From the NCBI GenBank assembly GCA_963784135.1, contig CAWAQG010000003.1:268835-332834 (forward strand): a DNA stretch of 64,000 nucleotides, read 5' to 3'. Under the pieces are notes generated by a model. It did not search any database. It saw only the letters and a program-made list of their open reading frames with translations, and was not told where the DNA came from. This DNA comes from JADFXI01 sp963784135. GTDB lineage: Bacteria > Nitrospirota > Thermodesulfovibrionia > Thermodesulfovibrionales > Dissulfurispiraceae. This document shows, one piece after another, positions 52,170 to 61,246 of the stretch (positions are counted from its first letter, which is position 1; each line of letters starts with the position of its first letter). The position numbers and the translations under genes were made by a program.

Positions 52170-53540
52170 ACTTCTCACTTGCCTTTTTTTCAGCGCCCAT
52201 TTTTCAACATTCTTCTGCGCTGTTCTGCTGAGGGCAAGGGCAAAGGGAGGGACATCTTTGGTAATAGTTGAGCCTGCCCCTACATAGGCGCCTTTCCCGA
52301 TCCTGACCGGCGCAACAAGCTGCGTATCGCTTCCTATAAATACGTTGTCTTCTATCAGGGTCCTGGACTTTGTCCTGCCGTTATAATTGCATGTTATAGT
52401 ACCGGCCCCGATATTCACCTGCTCTCCTACCTCGGCATCACCAAGGTAACTCAAATGCGATGCTTTTGTGCCGCTGCCTATGACGGATTTTTTCACTTCG
52501 ACAAAGTTTCCTATCCTGGCATGCTTGCCTATGACCGACCCCGGCCTGATATGTGCAAACGGCCCTACTGAAGCGCCTTCATTAATTACCGATGATTCGA
52601 CAAGCGTCGAATCCTTGATTATTACATTATTCCCGACCGTGCTGTCTATAATTCTGGAGTTCGGATACACTATGCATCCGCTGCCGATAAGGGTCTTCCC
52701 CTCTATGTGCACATTTGGGTAAATGACCGTTTCTGTCCCGATAACTGATTCGGGATTTATATAGACAGATGCCTTATCGATAAACGTGACACCTTTCTCC
52801 ATAAGCCCGGCTGCAATTTCATCCCTGAGATAATGCACTGCCCTGTAAAGGTCCCCGCGCGTATTTATTCCGGTCAATTCGTTCTCATTCCCGAGAAGAA
52901 AAGCTCCTGCCCGGCAGCCCGCTCCGACCGCCAGACCCACAATATCTGTCAGGTAGTATTCGCCTTTGGCCCTGTTGACGACAATTTTATTCAGAAGCTT
53001 CAGCAGCGGAGCTTCAATCGCGTAAATACCGCTGTTAACTTCCTGTATCTTTTTCTGTTCCTCATCTGCATCTTTGTCCTCTACAATTGCGCTCAGCTTA
53101 TTGCCTTCCCTGAGTATCCTGCCGTAGGAATGGGCGCCCCCTGCAACAAAAGAGATCAGAGAGAGGGCCTCCCTGTTCTTCCGGTGGAGTTTTATAAATG
53201 CCTTTAGCGTTGCCGGTTTAATAAGGGGTGTATCGCCGCTCACCACCAGCAAAGTACCTGTAAAGCCCCGCAGTTTTTGTACCGCCGCCTTTAGGGCATC
53301 GGCAGTGCCTTTAGGTTCCCTCTGGACAGCAAAGGAAACAGGATAGTTCCGCAGCGCATCCCGTATCCCGCCGCCATTAACGCCGGTTACAATAATAGTC
53401 TTTTCGGGGTTCAGTGCCGGGAGCGCTTCAACAACATACTGCACCATCGGTTTCCCCAGGAGAGGGTGCAGCACCTTCGGGAGGGCTGATTTCATGCGCG
53501 TGCCAAGGCCTGCCGAAAGGACAACCGCTGCCAGATTCAC
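52161..53540 (-). CDS. glmU: Bifunctional UDP-N-acetylglucosamine pyrophosphorylase / glucosamine-1-phosphate acetyltransferase
   Basis: This 459-residue enzyme supplies UDP-GlcNAc. The N-terminal uridylyltransferase has LSAGLGTRMKSALPKVLHPL and VVSGDTPLI. The C-terminal left-handed beta-helix has repeated hexapeptides (for example SVIGTETVIYPNVHIEG) and the acetyltransferase region NYDG-like ITCNYNGRTKS. Family length is normal. It is 1 nt downstream of the DUF502 gene and precedes glmS. Its last residues (QVRSKK) and stop overlap the C2 element and its flanking repeat, so the C-terminus may have been altered by that insertion. Confidence 0.96.
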   Translation of the reverse strand: MNLAAVVLSAGLGTRMKSALPKVLHPLLGKPMVQYVVEALPALNPEKTIIVTGVNGGGIRDALRNYPVSFAVQREPKGTADALKAAVQKLRGFTGTLLVVSGDTPLIKPATLKAFIKLHRKNREALSLISFVAGGAHSYGRILREGNKLSAIVEDKDADEEQKKIQEVNSGIYAIEAPLLKLLNKIVVNRAKGEYYLTDIVGLAVGAGCRAGAFLLGNENELTGINTRGDLYRAVHYLRDEIAAGLMEKGVTFIDKASVYINPESVIGTETVIYPNVHIEGKTLIGSGCIVYPNSRIIDSTVGNNVIIKDSTLVESSVINEGASVGPFAHIRPGSVIGKHARIGNFVEVKKSVIGSGTKASHLSYLGDAEVGEQVNIGAGTITCNYNGRTKSRTLIEDNVFIGSDTQLVAPVRIGKGAYVGAGSTITKDVPPFALALSRTAQKNVEKWALKKRQVRSKK

Positions 53541-53541
53541 C

Positions 53542-54207
53542 TTAATGCCCCCTGGAATGAGTCAGGTCTGTAACAGGTACGGTTGCTGATTCGGCTATTA
53601 TTGACGGCGCCGCTATGCCTCCGGAGAGTATAATCCTGATCCCTTCTTCTATCGGAATATCCGTATAAATAATGCTCCGGTCATCGAGGAGAACTATGTC
53701 ACCGAGGTAAAGGTTATTGGTGGGAATGTATACTGCCTTCATGCAAACATCCCGTCCTTCGGACTGTATGGTACATTCCTTGGTCATGAAGCCGAAGGCG
53801 TAAACACCGGTTCTCGGATACTCAACAATGACAAAGCGCTTGAAAGCGCTGTTATTTTCCGGAGAAAAAGCATCGACGAGCTGTTTTATGGCCGTATAGA
53901 TACTTTTAAAGACCGGGATGTTTAAAAAAATCCTGTCCATAATATACAGCAGTTTTTTGCCGAAGACATTAGTGGAGATGATGCCGATAAGGAATATGAT
54001 TCCTATGGCGGTAATAAAGCCGAGTCCGGCAATATGCACGCCCAGAAGAAAATCGAAGAATGGACTCAGGATGCCGTCGACGAACTTAAAAAGACCCGCA
54101 AGGACAAGAACGGTAAAAACCACCGGGACCGTGACTATAAGTCCTGCCAGGAATTTTCTTTTAAAAGTAATGCGGATGGATTCGTCCATATAACTTTCAG
54201 TTGTCAC
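53542..54207 (-). CDS. DUF502 family membrane protein
   Basis: The 221-residue protein has two N-terminal membrane helices (about residues 17-43 and 57-80). A soluble beta-rich domain follows with the family text IPVFKSIYTAIKQLVDAFS, then VYIPTNNLYLGDIVLL. DUF502 proteins are widespread and related to plant COV1; function unknown. The GTG start at 54207 overlaps the yebC stop by 4 nt; an ATG at 54189 is the alternative. It lies between yebC and glmU, possibly linking it to envelope work. Confidence 0.88.
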   Translation of the reverse strand: MTTESYMDESIRITFKRKFLAGLIVTVPVVFTVLVLAGLFKFVDGILSPFFDFLLGVHIAGLGFITAIGIIFLIGIISTNVFGKKLLYIMDRIFLNIPVFKSIYTAIKQLVDAFSPENNSAFKRFVIVEYPRTGVYAFGFMTKECTIQSEGRDVCMKAVYIPTNNLYLGDIVLLDDRSIIYTDIPIEEGIRIILSGGIAAPSIIAESATVPVTDLTHSRGH

Positions 54208-54956
54208 TTCTGAAGCACTGTCGATTCATCAGATATGTCAAAATTGCTGTAGACATTTTGCACATCCTCATTATCTTCCAGGGCGTCAAGCAAACGGACC
54301 ATCTGCTCCGATGTGCTGCCTTCAAGAGGGACATAACTTTTGGGAAGCATGGTTATTTCAGCAACAGATACAGGGATGCCCCCTTTGACAAGGGCCTCTT
54401 TTACAGTATTGAGGTTCTCCGGCGACGCCGTGATCTCATAATTGTCTTCCTTTGGGTCGTTTTCCATGTCTTCGGCTCCGGCATCGAGAACAAGAGACAA
54501 CAACGTGTCTTCATCGGCTTTGGATTTTTCTACGAGGATGTACCCCTTTTTCTCAAACATCCATGCAACGCACCCAGCCTCTCCAAGACTCCCCCCGTTT
54601 TTTGAAAGGACATGCCTTATTTCAGAGACAGTCCTGTTCCTGTTATCGGAGAGCGTTTCTATTAGAAGTGCAGCACCGCCGGGGCCATAACCTTCATAGA
54701 CGCTTTCCTCATAAGTCGTGCCGGGCAACTCCCCTGTGCCTTTCATTATGGCTTTTTTTATATTATCAGAGGGCATATTAACTTCTTTTGCTTTTTCAAT
54801 GGCGGTCCTCAAACGGGGGTTGCCGTCCGGGTCGCCGCCTCCCGTCCTCGCAGCAACGGAGATCTCTTTGACGATCTTTGTAAAAGTTTTACCTTTCTTC
54901 GCATCTGTATTAGCTTTTTTATGCTTTATCTGTGACCACTTGGAATGCCCTGACAT
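54204..54956 (-). CDS. yebC: YebC/PmpR/TACO1 family protein
   Basis: The 250-residue product begins MSGHSKWSQIKHKKANTDAK, the invariant YebC start; a frame opens at 54995, but GGAGG just ahead of 54956 decides. Family text includes GGGDPDGNPRLRTAIEKAK, YEGYGPGGAALLIETLSDNR and the acidic C-terminal domain with LLDALEDNEDVQNVYSNF. Historically called a transcription regulator; recent work shows bacterial YebC and mitochondrial TACO1 help translate proline-rich stretches. It heads the minus-strand run yebC-DUF502-glmU-glmS-pcrA-gatC. Confidence 0.95.
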   Translation of the reverse strand: MSGHSKWSQIKHKKANTDAKKGKTFTKIVKEISVAARTGGGDPDGNPRLRTAIEKAKEVNMPSDNIKKAIMKGTGELPGTTYEESVYEGYGPGGAALLIETLSDNRNRTVSEIRHVLSKNGGSLGEAGCVAWMFEKKGYILVEKSKADEDTLLSLVLDAGAEDMENDPKEDNYEITASPENLNTVKEALVKGGIPVSVAEITMLPKSYVPLEGSTSEQMVRLLDALEDNEDVQNVYSNFDISDESTVLQK

Positions 54957-55121
54957 GAATCCTCCATGAGTTTTATTGCGTGATGTGTTCCGCAAGGAGC
55001 GTTACGATAGCTGCAGCTTTAATAACGACACAACACGTTACTTTAATACCAATATTATACAAACACTATCAAGGCAAAGCAAATAAGGTAGTGACGATAC
55101 GGAAAATTCCGGCGTCGCCCT

Positions 55122-56903
55122 TTATTTTATGTCCGGCAGAGCGTCCGATTGCACAATCTCCCTGCCGACTGCTACCACCGTCCGGTCGCTCCCGCATGCC
55201 ACGCCATAGAAAGGATAAATAATATCCAGACTCGCCGCAGACCACTTCTCTCCGTCCGGTGAAAAATAAATCCTGCGGCGAGTTTTCCCCGAATTTCCGG
55301 GGGTATTAAGGAGACCGGTTGTTACATATCTGTCAAAACAATAAGTTATGCTGCTCAAGTCATCTCCCGTACCGGAGGCAACACTCCTCCAGTTCACGCC
55401 ATCGGCAGAAATCACGACCGTCCCCCCATCTCCCACTGCTACATAGCCGTTCTTACCGTAGGTGACCCCACTGATACCCCTAACTACACCATGTATCCCG
55501 GGGTCCCGCTTCGTCCATTCTGAACCGTCAGAAGATGTGAGGATAGCACCCCCATCGCCGACTGCAACAAAACCTTTGTCGCCATAAGCCACGCCTTTTA
55601 GACCACTCGTCGTACCCGTCTTTCTCTCTACCCATTCAGAACCATCCGAAGATGTGAGGATAGCACCCCCATCGCCGACTGCAACATAACCTTTGTTGCC
55701 ATAAGCCGCGCCTCTTAGACTACTCGTCGTACCCGACTTCCTCTCTACCCATTCAGAACCATCCGAAGATGTGAGGATTGTCCCGGCTAATCCAACTGCA
55801 ACGTAGCCTCCGCTGCCGGAAGCGACGCCGCCAAGCCCTTTCGTGTTCTTTGAGTGCCCTCTGGTCCAGACTACTCCATCACTTGAACTCAGTATGTCGC
55901 CCTTCATTCCAACAGCCACAAAACGGCCGTTTCCAAAAATCACTCCGTTAAGAATATTGACCGGCCCCGATATCACTTCCGTAAAGTTCGAGACATCAGG
56001 AGAAACCAATATCGTATCGAGCCCTCCTGCAAAAACAAAAGTATTTTTTCCATAGGCTGAAGACTCCAGCCAGGCAGAAGTGCCCGCGTTGACAGAAGAC
56101 CACGTTACACCGTCTCCTGACGTTAATACTACGCCCCGGTCGCTCACGGTAATATAACGGCCGGAAGTATACATCAAACTATTCAGCCAGCCGGGAATGT
56201 TTCTTTTGCTCAATGTCCATTTTTCTCCGTCCCCGGATGTCAGCACAGAGTCAGACCCGCAGACCCCCACAAAGCCGTTAGTCCCAAACGCTAATCCTTT
56301 AATTGAATAAGCAGTACCCGTATTCTGCCTATGCCACGACACGCCGTCTGAAGAAATCAGCAGGGTCCCATTGTCGCCGCCGGAAACGAACCTCCCGTTT
56401 CCGAAGGTTATGCTCCTTAATCTTTCAGAGGCGCCTGAGGAAACCACTGTCCATGTAGTCCCATCTTTTGATGTAAGTATAGTTCCCATTTCGCCGACCA
56501 CGACAAAATTATCTTTCCCGTACACGGCCCCATAAAGCGCTGAGGTGGCGCCGGAATGTCCCAAAGTCCATTTTGCTCCATCAGAAGAAGTCAGCAAGGT
56601 ACCCTTATCACCCAAAACAATAAAAGTATCATGCACGTAATTTACGGCTCTCAGCGTCTCCCTTGTGCCGGACTGCACAGTGGTCCATGTCCTGCCGTCT
56701 GATGACCTTAGAATAGTGCCGCCCTCCCCTGCGGCAACAAAAACATTATTGCCGAAAGCGACCCCTAAAAATGACATCGGACTTCGCACCTGCCAGGATT
56801 CAGGAACACTTGCAGCAGTTGCATGGAAAGGGCCCATAATTGACATAGCGACAACAAGCAGGGTGAAGATTAGTTTGGCACTCTTAATTCTTGATAATTT
56901 CAT
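55122..56903 (-). CDS. Secreted BNR/YCF48-like propeller protein with tandem repeats
   Basis: The 593-residue protein has a signal peptide (cleavage near residue 31). It then consists almost entirely of about 13 repeats of roughly 39-42 residues built on the pattern G-(aromatic)-VAVG-x-GG-x-ILTSSDG-x-W, as in BNR/YCF48-type beta-propellers. Three central units are nearly identical at DNA level with a 117-bp period (for example at 55534, 55651 and 55768), showing recent internal duplication. It probably binds sugars or proteins at the cell surface or in the periplasm; no catalytic residues are evident. It is transcribed alone. Confidence 0.82.
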   Translation of the reverse strand: MKLSRIKSAKLIFTLLVVAMSIMGPFHATAASVPESWQVRSPMSFLGVAFGNNVFVAAGEGGTILRSSDGRTWTTVQSGTRETLRAVNYVHDTFIVLGDKGTLLTSSDGAKWTLGHSGATSALYGAVYGKDNFVVVGEMGTILTSKDGTTWTVVSSGASERLRSITFGNGRFVSGGDNGTLLISSDGVSWHRQNTGTAYSIKGLAFGTNGFVGVCGSDSVLTSGDGEKWTLSKRNIPGWLNSLMYTSGRYITVSDRGVVLTSGDGVTWSSVNAGTSAWLESSAYGKNTFVFAGGLDTILVSPDVSNFTEVISGPVNILNGVIFGNGRFVAVGMKGDILSSSDGVVWTRGHSKNTKGLGGVASGSGGYVAVGLAGTILTSSDGSEWVERKSGTTSSLRGAAYGNKGYVAVGDGGAILTSSDGSEWVERKTGTTSGLKGVAYGDKGFVAVGDGGAILTSSDGSEWTKRDPGIHGVVRGISGVTYGKNGYVAVGDGGTVVISADGVNWRSVASGTGDDLSSITYCFDRYVTTGLLNTPGNSGKTRRRIYFSPDGEKWSAASLDIIYPFYGVACGSDRTVVAVGREIVQSDALPDIK

Positions 56904-57003
56904 GGCGGTCTGTTTCCTTTTCTATGAAGTAATTTTTTCTCACTGGAATAAGTTTAATATGTTGGTCTATTTTTTTCAACAGGCCGAAGATTTTTGTAGC
57001 GGG

Positions 57004-57810
57004 TCAGCTGATTTCCGCATCCTTCAATGCATCTTTGCAGGCGCAGGACCGGCGCACGGACATCCGCGGGACAACTGCCCTCAGCAGAGCTTTTATCGCA
57101 TCAAGAGAATTCCTCATGGCCTCCACTACCTCGCCGGCCGTCAGCCTGGCTCCGGCAATGCCTGCGGCATAATTAGTCACAACGGAAATCCCTGCACAGC
57201 ACATCTCGAGCTCCCGTGCCAGGGCAGCTTCCGGCATTGCCGTCATACCCACCACGTCTGCGCCTATGAATGAAAAAAACTGTATTTCCTTTTCCGTCTC
57301 GAGCCGCGGACCATTGACGCAGATATACGTTCCGCTTTTCTTGACCGGCAGGCTGACACTGCCGGCAGCCTGTATAAAGATTTCCCTCACCTCGGCGCAA
57401 TAGGGATGCGTAAAATCGACATGCACTACCTTCTCCTCATCAAAAAAAGTAGCAGCCCGCGTACCCATCGTCATATCAATGATCTGGTCAAGGACCACTA
57501 TCGAGCCTGGCTGCATCCCGCTGTTAATACCACCGACCGCGCTGATAGAAATTATTTTTTCCACTCCGAGGGATTTGAACCCCCACATGTTCGCACGGTA
57601 GTTTACTTTGTGAGGCGGAATACGGTGCGGGACGCCGTGGCGGGCCAGGAATACCAATTCCGTTCCGTCGAGGTCGCAGCGTTTATAGGTGGATGAGGGC
57701 GCACCGTAAGGGGTAGAGAGTGATATTTCCTCTCGTATTTCGAGTCCGTCAATATCGTAGAGTCCGCTTCCGCCTATAAGACCGATCAGCATGAGTTTAT
57801 TGTAGGGCAT
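57004..57810 (-). CDS. mtnP: S-methyl-5'-thioadenosine phosphorylase family protein
   Basis: This purine-nucleoside-phosphorylase-fold enzyme has the phosphate loop LIGLIGGSGLYD, then TPYGAPSS, the phosphate motif VFLARHGVPHRIPPHKVNYRAN (shown in part), SISAVGGINSGMQPG, and the nucleoside site CVNGPRLETEKE...VGMTAMPEAALARELEMC. It splits methylthioadenosine from polyamine or methionine salvage. Related methylthioinosine phosphorylases differ little, so substrate is inferred. The frame opens at 57873; starts at 57810 or 57792 fit the family better, and none has a clear ribosome-binding site. Confidence 0.87.
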   Translation of the reverse strand: MPYNKLMLIGLIGGSGLYDIDGLEIREEISLSTPYGAPSSTYKRCDLDGTELVFLARHGVPHRIPPHKVNYRANMWGFKSLGVEKIISISAVGGINSGMQPGSIVVLDQIIDMTMGTRAATFFDEEKVVHVDFTHPYCAEVREIFIQAAGSVSLPVKKSGTYICVNGPRLETEKEIQFFSFIGADVVGMTAMPEAALARELEMCCAGISVVTNYAAGIAGARLTAGEVVEAMRNSLDAIKALLRAVVPRMSVRRSCACKDALKDAEIS

Positions 57811-57873
57811 CAAAGAATAATAGCGCAAGGGCAGGCGGACCAAAAAAGCCGGAGTGTACTGTCTGCTAAGCAC

Positions 57874-58236
57874 CTGGTATTAATATGGCAGGTGATTGCT
57901 GAAAATTGCGCAGGGTTTCGTGATATAATTACAAAACTATAGAAAAATACTAAAAGTCCGAGGAGCGGGTAGATAAAGACTTCTGGATCTACCTATTGGC
58001 TTTTCTCTCAGAACAGAGCAAGGCCTTCAATGCACGATGATTCTCATGCACAACCTGCTTTTGAGATATAATCTGCTCGGCAAAACCGGAGGGTTCATTT
58101 TTTTAAGGTGCGAAAGAAGAAGGCACGGCGCAGTATGCATAAGTTCGCATTGGTTGTGAGCAAGTGGCTTTGAGTAGCAGCGCGTTATGATTTGAGTGCA
58201 AAAGCTGCAAAAGCGCGAAGGAGAGAAGTATCAGGT
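57874..58236. other. Intergenic region upstream of the polysaccharide island
   Basis: These bases separate the leftward phosphorylase from the rightward island. GTGATATAATTAC at about 57919-57931 and GAGATATAATCTG near 58062-58074 contain -10-like TATAAT boxes, without convincing -35 partners. A frame runs in from 58192, but I prefer the later start at 58237. No tRNA, riboswitch or conserved RNA is recognisable. Confidence 0.35.
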
Positions 58237-58767
58237 ATGATATCGGATAGATCAATAATCTTCAGGAACGCTGCCGTTGCCATAACAGTTTTTGTTGTTC
58301 TTCTTGTTGCCATTCATATGCACCAGGGATTTTTTCTCCCCACTAAGCTGCTCATTGAAGTCCAATCTGTAACGGATACGTATCAACAGGTTTTCTATGA
58401 TAGCGGGCACGGATATAATGAAGCTGAATCCATACGATTGCCACTAAAAGGAAGCAGCTCTTTTGAAACAATGAGCTTCAGTCTTCCGGGCATAAAAATC
58501 AATAAATTTCGTATCAGTCCGAGTGAGAAACCTGGGAACATCCTTATCAGGAAGATATGCATCAAAACCCTTTTAAAGCAGAGCTGCCAGAATGTTCTTC
58601 TTTCCTTAACACCAACCGGCCCAGATCCTTTTGTTGAATTTCAAGGGGATTTTTCCAGAGAACAAAGTTATATTACTCCACTCTTTCTTGATTCTGTAGC
58701 TTTCTTTTTTTCTTTGGCTCTTTTTTCTTTTTTTACCGGCCTGCAGGTATGGTTGAAAAGGTTTTGA
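58237..58767 (+). CDS. Membrane-anchored protein of the polysaccharide island
   Basis: With ATG 58237 the product has 176 residues: a membrane helix (about residues 8-28), a periplasmic beta domain (LIEVQSVTDTYQQVFYDSG) and a C-terminal helix (about 150-168). Similar beta domains precede the multi-helix part of some large polysaccharide-linked membrane proteins, so this gene and the next may be a split version. It overlaps the next gene by 19 nt. The base composition is AT-richer than the housekeeping genes. I cannot name the function. Confidence 0.6.
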   Translation: MISDRSIIFRNAAVAITVFVVLLVAIHMHQGFFLPTKLLIEVQSVTDTYQQVFYDSGHGYNEAESIRLPLKGSSSFETMSFSLPGIKINKFRISPSEKPGNILIRKICIKTLLKQSCQNVLLSLTPTGPDPFVEFQGDFSREQSYITPLFLDSVAFFFSLALFSFFTGLQVWLKRF

Positions 58768-61145
58768 ATTTGAGGCCGTTCGCAAGCAGGGCTTTTCTCT
58801 CAACACTGCCTAAATGTCTTATTACTGTTTTCGCCATAATTACGATTCTATCGATCTTTATCCCATTAAATCCGACGATGCCGTTTTATGGACTTGATTC
58901 ATCATGGACATTTTCTATGAATGAAGTGGTGGCACAAGATTTAAAGATTGGCGAAGAAATAATATTCAATTTTGGCCCATACGCATCAATCTACACGGGA
59001 GAATACCACCCGGCAACCGACCATTTGATGATATTGGGCAGCTTATTTTTTGGATTGTGCTACACGGTTGCCTTGTTGTACTTGGCAAAAGATAAAAAAG
59101 CATATTTGCTTGCATTTTTGTTTTTTGGGGCTGTTATCCGATTGGTCGGAGATCCACTATTTTTTTCTTATCCATTGATATTGGGAGCTTGCGCCTCTAA
59201 GTTTATTCTGGTGGCTAATCACCATAAGAAGCCAAACCGTACCCATTGGCAGATATTGGCAATAATTCTTATGTTTGCACCGCTTGGATTACTACCCTTA
59301 ATAAAGGGAAGTTTTCTATTGATATGTGGCGCAACGGCAGTTGTAATTTCCTCCTACTTTTTATATCACCGCGATCGTATGCTGGCTTTAATTGCATTAA
59401 TCAGCCCCATAGCGTCGTCGACCATTTTCTGGATAGTTTCTGGCCAGTCACTTCTTTCTTTGCCAGCTTACTTTGGTGGTATTTCACAAATAATTTCCGG
59501 ATATACCGAAGCGATGGCATTACAGGGCAATAATAAAGAAATAGTTGCATATCTCCTTTCTGCGATTGCAATCATCTGGACGATAGTAAAATCAAGCGAA
59601 ACAACCAGATCGACAAAAATATTTCTAAATATATGCTTCGCACTATTTCTATTTATTGCCTTCAAAGCCGGCTTTGTAAGGCATGACGGGCACGCTCGCG
59701 TAGCGGGAACCTCGCTCGTTGTTGCGACCTTGCTTATTGGACTTGCTTATACTACAGACAAGCGCCTGATGATTGCACTACTTATATCAATCATAGCTTG
59801 GGCCTATATCGATATGAACCATATAAATTCATCAACTAGTCGAGTCTTCGAAAACATTCGCCAGACTTACATTGGCGCCTGGGACGGCATACGTTCAAGA
59901 GCGAAGGAAAGTAATGACCTAAAGGACAGGTTTGAGCATAGCCTGTACGAGATTAGAAAGATATACGCCGTACCTGCACTTCAGGGGACCACGGACATTT
60001 ATTCTTATGAACAGTCTTTCCTACTGGCATCAAACAATAAGTGGAATCCGCGTCCAACATTCCAAAGTTATCAAGTTTACAATAAATTAGCGCAGATCAA
60101 CGAACAGCATTTGAGGGGCAATAGCTCCCCGGATAACGTGTTGTTTTGCGTTGAACCGATAGACGGCCGCCTGCCTTCCTTAGAGGATGGATTAAGCTGG
60201 CCCGCATTATTTGATAATTACACAGTAACCATGTTATACAACGATCTGGCTTATCTGCGCAAGAAACAAACCATCAAAAGCAGTAGTACTTTTAATGTAA
60301 TTTATGAAGGAATCCACAAGACGGGGGAGAATGTTGTACTCCCCGTGACGAGTGCTCCCATTTATGCGGAGATTGATCTCGCCCCAACACTGTTGGGCAA
60401 GTTTTTAGGAATCGTATTCAAGTATCCAGAGTTGAAGATTACATTAAAGTTTACGGATGGTACGAGCAAAGACTATCGAGTAGTGTCCAACATGATGAAA
60501 ACCGGTTTTTTCATTTCTCCATTAGCTCAAAACACAAAAGACTTCGTGTTGCTCGCAACAGGGAATCAACGTTATCTCAAGACCAATACGGTAGAAAGTA
60601 TAGTGCTCACACCAGCGTATGGCGGTTCCATTCTTTGGAGCGCCACATATACACTCAAGCTGAAAACTTATCAAGGTGAAATAGCAGCTAATTTGCCTGC
60701 AAATTTATTTGATAGCATGATTGACTCTATGCTGGAAGTTTACACCCAAGCCAAGTCTTCAAACTGCTATGGCTCGATAGATATAGTAAACAGTGTATCC
60801 CCCCCGGGAAAAGTAAAACCGGATACCCTGTTGACTGTCGAAGGTTGGCTTGCTGTTTCGGCAAAAGGCAGGGTTATGCCAGATAACATATTTGTCACGC
60901 TGGAAAATCGAAAAGGGATTTTTAAGTACTTTAAGACTATCCGCACGCCGCACAACGATTTGAAAGTGTATTTCCAGCAACCGGCAATGCCTGATGTTGG
61001 TTTTACAACCAATGTCGATGTGCCCGCGTTAACGGACAGATATGTTCTCGGCTTGGCTATCCTGGATTTCCACGGATCAGGAATCACCCAAGTAACCGAT
61101 CCTCGACCGTTCGTCATGGGAAAGCTGGGGTTTATTATCTCGTAA
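58749..61145 (+). CDS. Large polytopic membrane protein, probably envelope-polysaccharide related
   Basis: This 798-residue protein has about ten membrane helices in residues 20-380, interrupted by a periplasmic loop with GLDSSWTFSMNEVV and FNFGPYASIYTGEYHP. A soluble C-terminal half of about 400 residues follows. The loop after helix 1 with acidic and aromatic residues resembles GT-C-type glycosyltransferases, but I see no diagnostic motif and make no firm call. The AT-rich composition and position before sugar-nucleotide genes fit an O-antigen or capsule locus, probably acquired. The last codons overlap the remnant at 61145-61246. Confidence 0.6.
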   Translation: MVEKVLNLRPFASRAFLSTLPKCLITVFAIITILSIFIPLNPTMPFYGLDSSWTFSMNEVVAQDLKIGEEIIFNFGPYASIYTGEYHPATDHLMILGSLFFGLCYTVALLYLAKDKKAYLLAFLFFGAVIRLVGDPLFFSYPLILGACASKFILVANHHKKPNRTHWQILAIILMFAPLGLLPLIKGSFLLICGATAVVISSYFLYHRDRMLALIALISPIASSTIFWIVSGQSLLSLPAYFGGISQIISGYTEAMALQGNNKEIVAYLLSAIAIIWTIVKSSETTRSTKIFLNICFALFLFIAFKAGFVRHDGHARVAGTSLVVATLLIGLAYTTDKRLMIALLISIIAWAYIDMNHINSSTSRVFENIRQTYIGAWDGIRSRAKESNDLKDRFEHSLYEIRKIYAVPALQGTTDIYSYEQSFLLASNNKWNPRPTFQSYQVYNKLAQINEQHLRGNSSPDNVLFCVEPIDGRLPSLEDGLSWPALFDNYTVTMLYNDLAYLRKKQTIKSSSTFNVIYEGIHKTGENVVLPVTSAPIYAEIDLAPTLLGKFLGIVFKYPELKITLKFTDGTSKDYRVVSNMMKTGFFISPLAQNTKDFVLLATGNQRYLKTNTVESIVLTPAYGGSILWSATYTLKLKTYQGEIAANLPANLFDSMIDSMLEVYTQAKSSNCYGSIDIVNSVSPPGKVKPDTLLTVEGWLAVSAKGRVMPDNIFVTLENRKGIFKYFKTIRTPHNDLKVYFQQPAMPDVGFTTNVDVPALTDRYVLGLAILDFHGSGITQVTDPRPFVMGKLGFIIS

Positions 61146-61246
61146 ATGTCGCTGTGGGCATAGGAATGGCAGCACTGCTCAATTATGTTCTTTACGATAA
61201 ACTCGTGCTTGGAAGGGAGGCGGTATATGACGGAAAATCTCTATGA
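61145..61246 (+). pseudogene. Possible 3' remnant of a membrane protein gene
   Basis: In the second frame, directly after the 798-residue gene, 33 codons read NVAVGIGMAALLNYVLYDKL followed by VLGREAVYDGKSL and a stop at 61244-61246. The hydrophobic helix with LLNYVLYDKLV looks like the C-terminal end of a GtrA-like or polyprenyl-sugar transferase protein. No start codon or ribosome-binding site exists for it. It overlaps the next gene start by 20 nt. The remainder may have been lost in a rearrangement that brought in the upstream genes. Confidence 0.35.
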
